From: CAYXVU01 sp964468725
Lineage (GTDB): Bacteria > Acidobacteriota > Blastocatellia > UBA7656
Direction: 5' to 3'
Assembly: GCA_964468725.1 (NCBI GenBank)
Contig: CAYXVU010000148.1
Location: forward strand, 1-15,197
Length of the DNA: 15,197 nucleotides
Part shown: piece after piece, positions 8,548 through 15,197 of the stretch
Position numbering within the stretch: the stretch's first letter is position 1
How the letters are laid out: each line of letters opens with the position of its first letter
The notes under the pieces: model-generated
The model's input: the letters and a program-made list of their open reading frames with translations, nothing else
Told to the model about the DNA's origin: nothing
Databases searched by the model: none
Translations under genes and position numbers: made by a program

Positions 8548-10233
8548 GTGAAGCGATTTTACTCTGCCCTTTTCTGCATCATGATTATGACAATTCCTTT
8601 TAACACCATGTCTCAATCCAGTATGCAATCGCGCGCCGAACGAACCAACTATACCGAAACCTCTCGTTATGAAGACGTCATCAACTTCATTGGCCAACTG
8701 CAACATACCAGTCGCCAGATCAAAGTCGAGTATTTCGGCGTTACCAATGAAAACCGCCAACTCCCATTGGTCATTCTGTCGAAGCCGCAGGTTCACACAC
8801 CGCTTGAAGCAGCGGTTTCCGGCAAGCCCATCATCTTCATTATGGCGAACATTCATGCGGGCGAAGTCGAAGGAAAAGAGGCGACCCAACATTTTATGCG
8901 CGATGTGCTAACCGGCCCTCTCACGGGTCTACTGGATAAACTCATTTTGCTTGTCGCGCCGATCTACAACGCAGACGGCAACGAACGCATTGACATCAAC
9001 AATCGCTCAGCGCAAAACGGACCCTTGAGTGGGGTCGGCGTTCGGGAAAACGCTCAACGCTTAGACCTCAACCGCGATTTTATGAAGATGGAGACGCCCG
9101 AAGCTCATGGATTGATCGAAGGCGTGTTTAACCGTTGGGACCCGCACGTCGTCGTTGATCTGCATACAACCAATGGCTCTTATCACGGTTACCACCTCAC
9201 TTATGCGCCGCCGCTTCATCCAAACACCGATGCCCGACTGATCTCCTTCTTGCGGGGCAAATTGCTGCCTTCGGTTACCAAGAGGCTCAAGACCAAACAT
9301 AACTATCGGGCATATTACTATGGCAATTTTTCTGACCCGCAAAATCCGCGCAATGAGCTAGGCAATGAGCGCGCGGGTGAGCCAAAGGCATGGGCAACCT
9401 TCGACCATCGCCCACGCTTCGGAACCAACTACGTGGGGTTGCGCAATCGCTTAGCCATTCTCAGCGAAGCCTATTCCTACCTCGATTTTCGCTCACGTGT
9501 TGATGTGACTGACCAATTCATTCGCGCCATTTCAGAATATGTCGCCGCGCACGCAACCGAAGTCGTCGAGTTGATTCGCGCCGTTGATCGCACCAGTTCC
9601 GACACCGGATTGACGGCAGGAAATGAGAGTGGTTACGGAATCGCATTCGACTTGAAGAAGGCGGCCAAGCCGGTCGAGATTCTCGTCAGTTCCGTTACCC
9701 GCGAGGTGGATCCGCGAAACAATCGCCCGCGTTTGCAAGCGACCGACCAGTATCGTGCGGTGAAGATGGAAGAGTGGGGCGAGTTTAGCGCCACGCGTAG
9801 GTTGCCTGCGCCATCGGCCTATCTCCTTAAACCCGATCAACGCAAGATCATCGAGCGATTACGCGCACATGGCATTCTTGTCGAACAGACGCAAAGCGAA
9901 CAAACCCTTGAAGTCGAGCAATATAACGTCAGCGAAATAACGAAAGCGACTCGCCCTTTTCAAGGGCATCAGGAAGCGCGCTATCAGGTTACGGCCTCCA
10001 CCGTACGCGAGGCCTTTCCCGCAGGCTCGTTCGTGATCCAGATGAATCAATCGAAAGCGGCTCTCATCTTTTACTTGCTGGAACCGCTCAGCGATGACGG
10101 CTTAGCCAACTGGAATTTCTTCGATGAGCTATTAGAAGCTGGCGTGAAGAATCAAACATCCCCAACCTTCCCGGTTTATCGCCTGCTGAAATCGCTCCGC
10201 TTACCCCTCATCCAATTAAAAGCTTCCCCCTAA
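8548..10233 (+). CDS. Exported M14-family zinc carboxypeptidase-like metallopeptidase
   Basis: 561 residues from a GTG start chosen by the GGAG upstream and by the N-terminus: MKRF, then a hydrophobic stretch to about residue 23, a probable signal peptide. The M14 catalytic domain fills ~40-340. The expected zinc ligands are H103 and E106 in NIHAGEVEGKE and H206 in VVDLHTTNGS. The likely catalytic Glu is E307 in ILSEAYSY. R176 in LDLNRDF fits the substrate-binding Arg. All catalytic positions therefore appear intact. The C-terminal ~220 residues match nothing I recognise and could be a beta-rich accessory domain. The family removes C-terminal residues from peptides; exact specificity cannot be read from sequence. 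It lies 86 bp after the tricorn-like gene, so the two may act in sequence on imported or periplasmic peptides. They could be co-transcribed despite the hairpin between them. Confidence 0.92.
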   Translation: MKRFYSALFCIMIMTIPFNTMSQSSMQSRAERTNYTETSRYEDVINFIGQLQHTSRQIKVEYFGVTNENRQLPLVILSKPQVHTPLEAAVSGKPIIFIMANIHAGEVEGKEATQHFMRDVLTGPLTGLLDKLILLVAPIYNADGNERIDINNRSAQNGPLSGVGVRENAQRLDLNRDFMKMETPEAHGLIEGVFNRWDPHVVVDLHTTNGSYHGYHLTYAPPLHPNTDARLISFLRGKLLPSVTKRLKTKHNYRAYYYGNFSDPQNPRNELGNERAGEPKAWATFDHRPRFGTNYVGLRNRLAILSEAYSYLDFRSRVDVTDQFIRAISEYVAAHATEVVELIRAVDRTSSDTGLTAGNESGYGIAFDLKKAAKPVEILVSSVTREVDPRNNRPRLQATDQYRAVKMEEWGEFSATRRLPAPSAYLLKPDQRKIIERLRAHGILVEQTQSEQTLEVEQYNVSEITKATRPFQGHQEARYQVTASTVREAFPAGSFVIQMNQSKAALIFYLLEPLSDDGLANWNFFDELLEAGVKNQTSPTFPVYRLLKSLRLPLIQLKASP

Positions 10234-10536
10234 TCTCTTTACCTTGAGCTGGAGCCGATTCGAAGATAACAGCAAAGGGTGGCCTGATAGTCCGCATTCA
10301 CTGACTTCGCTAAGACGGAAGCGAAGAATAGTATGGATTCAACCGGGTAAATCGTGTAGATTGGCGGCGTGCAAGTTTGATCGAATCACCAAGCCAATAT
10401 CTCACCTTGCATGGCTCTGATTTTCCGACTGCCCCTACAATCAAGCAGCATCCCGATATATCCTTACTGACACCATCCCCCGGCGAACTCGCTCTACTGC
10501 TCTGCCCCTTTGATCTAACCGTGATCTCATCGAACC
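10234..10536. other. Noncoding intergenic region with a small hairpin (10305-10326)
   Basis: This is 303 bp between the M14 gene and the first TPR-GGDEF gene. CTTCGCT (10305-10311) pairs perfectly with AGCGAAG (10320-10326) around 8 nt; no T-run follows on either strand. A -10-like TACAAT at 10436-10441 lacks a -35 at proper spacing; TTGCAT at 10407-10412 is 23 bp away. The promoter of the GGDEF operon is expected here but cannot be placed. No convincing small gene, tRNA or repeat was found. No clear Shine-Dalgarno precedes the ATG at 10537. Confidence 0.5.
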
Positions 10537-12510
10537 ATGCAACTGGGCGCAAAGCACATTCCGTTTGCTATTCTTTCTCTCTTTTTCGGCACGTACCTTC
10601 TGTCTGTCGGTCTACAGGTCGAAGCACGACCTTTCACAGTAAAAAATTTGTTCCCTCTAGTTCTTCCCTTCGCAGATCGCGCCCAATCACTAAATGAAGA
10701 GGCAGAAAGACAACTCAAAGTGGCCCCGCAGCAAGCTATTGCTACGGCCAAACAGGCCGTTCAATTGGCAATCGCAGCGCGCGATCAAACGGAAGAGACT
10801 CGCGCGCTGATCATCTTATCCGCTGCACACCTTGAACTGGCAAAATACCGCGATGCCATCGGTTTTGCTGAACGAGCTGCCAATCTGGCGCGCAAGATCG
10901 GCAATCGAGTTTTGCTTGCGAAAGCGCTCCATCTTACGGGCACAGCTCATCGTCTATCCGGCAATTACCCGCAGGCATTTGATGCGTTGCTAAAAGCTCT
11001 GCAAGTCAGCGAAGAGGGCAGTGATTTGCCCAATGTGGCGGCGTCCCTCAACACTTTGGGAGTGTTGTCGCAAAATCTGGGTGACCATCGTCAAGCTCTC
11101 GACTGCTTTCTCAGAGCGCTTGCGATCAACCAACAGATCAAAGATAAAAACCGAATCGCCGGTAATTTCAACAATATTGGTTTAGCCTATGACCAACTCG
11201 GCGAATTGGCAAAAGCCACCGACTACTTCGAACGTGCTTTACGCTTGAAATACGAGTTGGGAGATAAACCGGCGATTGCCCGAACTCTCAATAATCTTGG
11301 CATCCTCCATCACAAGACCAGTCAATATGAGAAAGCGATTGATGCACATCAACAATCATTGGCGATCAAAAAANNNNNNNNNNNNNNNNNNNNNNNNNNN
11401 NNNNNNNNNNNNNNNNNNNNNNNNNNNNNNNNNNNNNNNNNNNNNNNNNNNNNNNNNNNNNNNNNNNNNNNNNAACTGGCTGGCTTATTACTCGAAAACC
11501 GCGACCATGAAATCAATTTAGCTGAACGGGACCAAGAGCTTCAGGCAATGGCTCTAAAGGCAAGTCAGGAAGAATCAGCGCAAGCGGCAAAAGAGATCGC
11601 TCTGTTACAACGGCATATTGATCTGCAATCGCAATACCGTAATGCGCTTATCGTCGCGACGATAGCTGCTCTCATTTTATTGGCGGTCATCCTGAACCGC
11701 TACCATTTGATAAAAAAATCCGAAATGTCAATGAAAGGAAAGCACGAAGAGATACTCAGGCAAAAAGTTAAAGTCGAACAGCTAGCTAATAACATTCAAG
11801 AAGCAAATCATCGGCTTGAAGAGTTGGCCATGACCGACCCGTTGACCAAAGTTCGCAATCGGCGATTTTTTTATCAAGTCATGGGCAAAGAGATCGCTCG
11901 CGCCGAACGAGATTCTTCAAAGAACGATGGACGGCGACCTCGACAAGAGTTGATCTTCTTTCTCATTGACCTCGATCAATTCAAACAGATCAACGACCGC
12001 TACGGCCATGAAGTCGGTGATCTGGTCTTGGTGGAAACCGCTAAACGCCTATCATCAATTACGCGCCAATCGGATTATGTGATTCGATGGGGTGGCGAAG
12101 AGTTTTTAATTGTCTCGCGGTATATGGATTGCGCCGATGGCCAACGCCTTGCAGATCGCCTGCTTACCGTTGCCCGTCAGCAACCAGTAACGGTTCAGAA
12201 TCTAGAGATCGGAATCTCCCTCTCCATCGGTTGGGCATCTTGGCCGGAAGACTTTTTCGAGAGTTCTCCAACCTCGTATGCAGATGCCCTGCGGTTGGCA
12301 GACCGCGCATTGTACATGGCCAAGCGGCAAGGACGCGATACTGCCGTGGGACTGCTCCCAACGCGCAATTGTTCGTTAGCGTCACTTTCAGATGGGATGC
12401 GAGAGCAAGCAGGTGAGATGAAACTTGTAGAGAGTAGGGCGATTAATCTGATCTCGTCAAACGATATCGCTCCTCCGCCCCCTATCGCTCAATCACTCCC
12501 AACTGAATAA
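10537..12510 (+). CDS. Membrane TPR-GGDEF diguanylate cyclase, interrupted by an assembly gap
   Basis: The sequence gives 657 codons, 34 of them unknown or partly unknown because of 100 N at 11374-11473; true length and frame across the gap are unproven. The N-terminus has a signal peptide-like stretch (hydrophobic ~8-26, possible cleavage after VEA). About six TPR units fill ~45-279. After the gap come a coiled-coil segment, one TM helix (~370-386), a short cytoplasmic coil and a GGDEF domain (~431-606). The active site is GGEEF (519-523) and the RxxD inhibitory site RQSD (510-513) has the right 9-residue offset, so it should make c-di-GMP from two GTP and be product-inhibited. The TPRs should face the periplasm and the cyclase the cytoplasm. 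A ~50-residue Ser/Pro-rich tail follows. The stop is 15 nt before its paralogue, so the two form an operon. The ATG has no clear Shine-Dalgarno. Confidence 0.88.
   Translation: MQLGAKHIPFAILSLFFGTYLLSVGLQVEARPFTVKNLFPLVLPFADRAQSLNEEAERQLKVAPQQAIATAKQAVQLAIAARDQTEETRALIILSAAHLELAKYRDAIGFAERAANLARKIGNRVLLAKALHLTGTAHRLSGNYPQAFDALLKALQVSEEGSDLPNVAASLNTLGVLSQNLGDHRQALDCFLRALAINQQIKDKNRIAGNFNNIGLAYDQLGELAKATDYFERALRLKYELGDKPAIARTLNNLGILHHKTSQYEKAIDAHQQSLAIKKXXXXXXXXXXXXXXXXXXXXXXXXXXXXXXXXXXLAGLLLENRDHEINLAERDQELQAMALKASQEESAQAAKEIALLQRHIDLQSQYRNALIVATIAALILLAVILNRYHLIKKSEMSMKGKHEEILRQKVKVEQLANNIQEANHRLEELAMTDPLTKVRNRRFFYQVMGKEIARAERDSSKNDGRRPRQELIFFLIDLDQFKQINDRYGHEVGDLVLVETAKRLSSITRQSDYVIRWGGEEFLIVSRYMDCADGQRLADRLLTVARQQPVTVQNLEIGISLSIGWASWPEDFFESSPTSYADALRLADRALYMAKRQGRDTAVGLLPTRNCSLASLSDGMREQAGEMKLVESRAINLISSNDIAPPPPIAQSLPTE
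11374..11473. other. Assembly gap (100 N) within the first TPR-GGDEF gene
   Basis: Exactly 100 N, the usual placeholder for a gap of unknown length. It begins on a codon boundary in the TPR array and ends in the coiled coil. Aligning by eye with the paralogue downstream, the last TPR motif to TM distance is ~154 residues there and ~92 here counting the N codons. The real gap may therefore be nearer 290 bp than 100. Confidence 0.97.
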
Positions 12511-12525
12511 GGAAGGCAAACCCGG

Positions 12526-14403
12526 ATGCTTCGATTGATTCAACCTCAAAAGCAAAGGCCAACGACCTTTCGCATTTCTATCGCGGCTTGCCTGCTTTCT
12601 ATCTTTTGGGTGACCGAAGCTGTTGCGCAGGCTCCAATTCAGAAGTTGGAGTCGCAATTAAAAGCGACTTCTTCCGAAAACCGAACCGCTATACTCAATG
12701 ATCTCTCCGAAGCTTATCAATCAAAGAGCATCAACAAGGCGCGTGACTATGCGGAGGCTGCCCTCGAACACGCCCGAAAATCTGATAATCAACCGGAAGA
12801 AGCACGTGCACAGATTAACCTCAGTTGGGCGAGCCTCGCTCTCGGCAAACATCAAGACGCGGTTGCCCATGCAACGGCAGGCCTCGCTTTGGCAAAAAAA
12901 GGAAACCATACCCGCCTCGTTGCCAAAGCTTGGAGTCTTATCGGCAGAGCATACGATCAGGTAGGAAGCACGAATTTTGCTTCCGAAGCCTATCTTGTGG
13001 CTTTACAAGCAAGCGAAGAGTGCGACGACAAACCGGTTATCGCTCAGGCTGCAACCGATCTGGGCAAGCTGTTGGCGCGCGCGGGCAAGACAGAAGATTC
13101 CCTTCCATACTTTGAAAAAGCGTTGGCCATTCGCAAAGAGCTTCGTGATAAGCCGAGGGTCGGGGAGCTCTACAAACTGCTTGCCAAAACACATCAAGAG
13201 TTACGTAACGCGGAGAAGGCGTTAGCTTATCAACGATTGTTTGCCGCTCTTGAAGATGAGTTGATCGGCGAGCAACGGCAAAAGCGCATTTCCGAGTTAG
13301 AGCGACAATTCAACTGGGAAAAGAAACAAAAGGAGATTGAACTCCTTCGACATAACAAAAAGCTCCACCACCTAAAGATTGCCCGGCAACCGTCACGCCT
13401 AGCTGCCTTACAAAGCGCTCGACGGGTCAATCAATTGTCTATTCAAGCGAAACAACGAGAGCTAATTCGCATGGAAAAAGAGCATGCAGTCAAAGCCTTT
13501 GAACTAACCCGCCAACAGCAAGAAACCGCCAGGCAGGCAGAAACGATTCGGCTCCTTCAGCAAAATGCTGCCTTACAGTCCTCAGTAAAGAAAGTTCTCA
13601 TTACCGTGTTCCTCTCCTCGGCGCTCATTGCCTTATTCATCACTAGCCGGTATCAACGCAAACGCAAAGCCGAGTTGCACCTGCACAACATAACCGCAGA
13701 GATCGCCCATCAAAACGCGATTGTTGAACAACAAGCTGCCCAGTTAGCGCGTATCAACGAGGAGCTAGAACGCGCAACCGTCACCGACCTGCTCACAACC
13801 CTGCCGAACCGGCGTTTCTTTTCAGAATTCGTTTTCCCGGAGATTTCTCGTCGCCTGGAGAAATGGGATGGCGCGGATGTAATCTTCTACTTGATTGATC
13901 TCGACCATTTCAAACAGGTCAATGACGTCTTCGGACATGAAGTCGGCGACCAAGTGTTAGTCGCCGCGGCAGAGCGGTTCCGTTCGGCTCTCCGCAGTGG
14001 CGACGAAGTGGCACGTTGGGGAGGTGAAGAGTTTCTTGTCGTTTTGCGCGACCAAGATCGTCAATCCGCCGAACTCCTAGCCGAACGTTTGCTACAGGCT
14101 ATCGGTTCTACCGTGATCGAGATCAACGACGAGACGCAAGTGCGGCTAACCACTTCGATTGGATGGACAGCATTGCCTTGGTCAATCTTTTATCCACAAG
14201 CCACAAGCATCACTGACATACTCAAAATCACCGACCGCGCATTGTACGTAGCGAAACGTTCGGGACGGAATCAAGCGGTCGGATTGCTCTGCACGACTCC
14301 ACAACCGATTGGCGACCTCGATCAAATCCTCGACGAAACGAATCTTTCAAATGAGAATTCCTCTGTGCGACTGATTCGCACAATCGGGTGTCCTTATGAA
14401 TAA
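12526..14403 (+). CDS. Membrane TPR-GGDEF diguanylate cyclase (second paralogue)
   Basis: 625 residues; GGAAGG at 12511-12516 lies 9 nt before the ATG. A signal peptide (hydrophobic core ~18-33, cleavage probably after AVA, ~34) is followed by about five TPR units (~54-243). A long charged coiled coil (~243-350) leads to one TM helix (~357-374), a short second coil and a GGDEF domain (~417-590). GGEEF is at 499-503 and the I-site RxxD (RSGD) at 490-493, both intact, predicting an active, feedback-inhibited diguanylate cyclase. Topology is periplasmic TPR and coil, cytoplasmic cyclase. The GGDEF domain is clearly paralogous to the gene upstream (LIDLDxFKQ, GHEVGD, SIGW, DRALY), but the TPR portion has diverged more, which suggests duplication followed by change of input. 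It is downstream in the operon. It ends 56 bp before a convergent subtilase gene with only a weak 5-bp hairpin (14409-14425) between them. The signal sensed is unknown. Confidence 0.94.
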   Translation: MLRLIQPQKQRPTTFRISIAACLLSIFWVTEAVAQAPIQKLESQLKATSSENRTAILNDLSEAYQSKSINKARDYAEAALEHARKSDNQPEEARAQINLSWASLALGKHQDAVAHATAGLALAKKGNHTRLVAKAWSLIGRAYDQVGSTNFASEAYLVALQASEECDDKPVIAQAATDLGKLLARAGKTEDSLPYFEKALAIRKELRDKPRVGELYKLLAKTHQELRNAEKALAYQRLFAALEDELIGEQRQKRISELERQFNWEKKQKEIELLRHNKKLHHLKIARQPSRLAALQSARRVNQLSIQAKQRELIRMEKEHAVKAFELTRQQQETARQAETIRLLQQNAALQSSVKKVLITVFLSSALIALFITSRYQRKRKAELHLHNITAEIAHQNAIVEQQAAQLARINEELERATVTDLLTTLPNRRFFSEFVFPEISRRLEKWDGADVIFYLIDLDHFKQVNDVFGHEVGDQVLVAAAERFRSALRSGDEVARWGGEEFLVVLRDQDRQSAELLAERLLQAIGSTVIEINDETQVRLTTSIGWTALPWSIFYPQATSITDILKITDRALYVAKRSGRNQAVGLLCTTPQPIGDLDQILDETNLSNENSSVRLIRTIGCPYE

Positions 14404-14459
14404 AGCTGGTTCTGATTTTAAGAACTGAAGCCCAAACGGCTGTAAAGGAGCGGCAAGAT

Positions 14460-15197
14460 TCAAAACCGTACATCAAAGGCTCCTGAAATCACCAAAGCAA
14501 AGTCCTGCCCCAATTTTAGGTTTTCATAAGCGATCACACGAATCTCCCATTCACCCGGCTTGGGATTTCGGACAATTACCCCTTCGACGTTATTGACCAT
14601 ATCCGATTTATTCTCATTCGCCCAATCATTACCCCAATAATACTCCTTCTCTGAACGATAGACTTTGAGATTGAGATTATTGATTAACTTGGCTCCGGGT
14701 CGATCCGTATAGACAAGAGTTGCGTGCAAGGGCACGGAGCTATCGGTGATTTGAATCGCGTATGTCTTCCCTTCCCCTTGTCTTGACAGTTCCTGTCGTT
14801 CATCAATGAAGCAAATTTGTCGCGGAGGTTTCGCACACAGCAAACCTTCCAGATTCAGTCTTCCCCACCCTTGTTCTTCATCTGCCCAAACACTTTTCGA
14901 TTGATCTATATATTCAGCAGCATGGATAAGAGCCGCTTTGACTAAAGCTGCGGAGGGGTTCCGCAATTGGCAATTTTCGCGCAGATGTTGTCGTACTAAA
15001 GCGGCACACCCGGCAACAATAGGCGTTGCCATCGAAGTCCCACTCATAAACATGTAATGCTGTACGGCAGGCAAGTACGGATGGCAACCATAATGCGTAT
15101 CGGCAATTTGCGAAGAGCGAGTAGAAAGTATAAACGTTCCGGGCGCGACCAAATCAGGTTTTCGGCGATGCTCTGGCCCGTTTCCTCTCCCGCTGAA
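14460..15197 (-). CDS. KP-43-like S8 subtilisin-family serine protease, C-terminal part (cut by window edge)
   Basis: The frame stays open to base 15197 (reading FSGRGNGPEHRRKPDLVAPG), so the gene continues right of the window; 245 residues are visible, counted from the edge. The catalytic Ser is S55 in SGTSMATPIVAG (codon 15035-15033). The Asp and His of the triad lie outside the window. After the helix following the Ser (KAALIHAAEY) comes GWGRLNLEG, then a ~115-residue C-terminal beta domain. Its motifs (LVYTDRPG, NNLNLKV, WGND, NNVEGV, PGEW, IRVIAYE, FALVISG) match the jelly-roll domain of the Bacillus KP-43 group of subtilases as I remember it; that domain can bind calcium and stabilises the enzyme. 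Such proteases are usually secreted and broadly active, but export cannot be checked here because the N-terminus is missing. It converges on the GGDEF operon. Confidence 0.92.
   Translation of the reverse strand, partial: FSGRGNGPEHRRKPDLVAPGTFILSTRSSQIADTHYGCHPYLPAVQHYMFMSGTSMATPIVAGCAALVRQHLRENCQLRNPSAALVKAALIHAAEYIDQSKSVWADEEQGWGRLNLEGLLCAKPPRQICFIDERQELSRQGEGKTYAIQITDSSVPLHATLVYTDRPGAKLINNLNLKVYRSEKEYYWGNDWANENKSDMVNNVEGVIVRNPKPGEWEIRVIAYENLKLGQDFALVISGAFDVRF

Noticed and set aside
10370..10391. A T-loop-like tRNA motif (TTTGATCGAATCACC)
   Set aside because: No matching acceptor, D or anticodon stems could be found around it.
10377..10697. A 106-codon open frame overlapping the start of the first GGDEF gene
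   Set aside because: No Shine-Dalgarno or recognisable domain; it overlaps the real gene out of frame.
14404..14459. Bidirectional terminator between the second GGDEF gene and the subtilase
   Set aside because: Only a 5-bp GTTCT/AGAAC stem (14409-14425) and a 4-bp stem are present, with no T-run; too weak to call.

Overview
The window reads as a chromosomal segment of a Gram-negative, protein-degrading bacterium. The likeliest group is Acidobacteriota, perhaps Blastocatellia. This is inferred from the gene mix: a TPR-CHAT protease, a PhoB/CadC-type winged helix fused to other domains, a bacterial tricorn homologue, TPR-GGDEF proteins and a KP-43-like subtilase. No 16S or ribosomal marker is present. 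The sequence is a draft: there is a run of exactly 100 N at 11374-11473, inside a gene.

Layout, left to right. (1) 1-3006 (+): a TPR-CHAT caspase-like peptidase, cut at its N-terminus by the window edge. (2) 3027-4805 (-): a three-part fusion of winged helix, alpha/beta hydrolase and a cyclase-like domain whose catalytic residues are lost. It converges on gene 1 with only 20 bp between them. (3) 4806-5113: a divergent intergenic region with a good sigma70-type promoter for gene 2 and several hairpins or palindromes in front of gene 3. (4) 5114-8461 (+): an exported tricorn-like protease (beta-propellers, PDZ, S41 core). (5) 8548-10233 (+): an exported M14 zinc carboxypeptidase-like enzyme, about 86 bp downstream. 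(6) 10234-10536: noncoding, with one small hairpin. (7) 10537-12510 and 12526-14403 (+): two paralogous membrane diguanylate cyclases in an operon, each with signal peptide, periplasmic TPRs, coiled coil, one TM helix and a GGDEF domain. The first contains the assembly gap. (8) 14460-15197 (-): the C-terminal half of a KP-43-like S8 subtilase, cut by the right edge.

Four of the seven genes are peptidases of different clans (CHAT, S41/tricorn, M14, S8), and three of these look exported or are of usually exported families. A plausible but inferred reading is stepwise digestion of external protein: subtilase to oligopeptides, tricorn homologue to short peptides, M14 enzyme to trimmed ends. The two TPR-GGDEF proteins would report periplasmic conditions through c-di-GMP. 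The fusion regulator divergent from the tricorn gene could sense a small molecule and control it. No CRISPR array, IS element, phage gene, tRNA or rRNA was seen.
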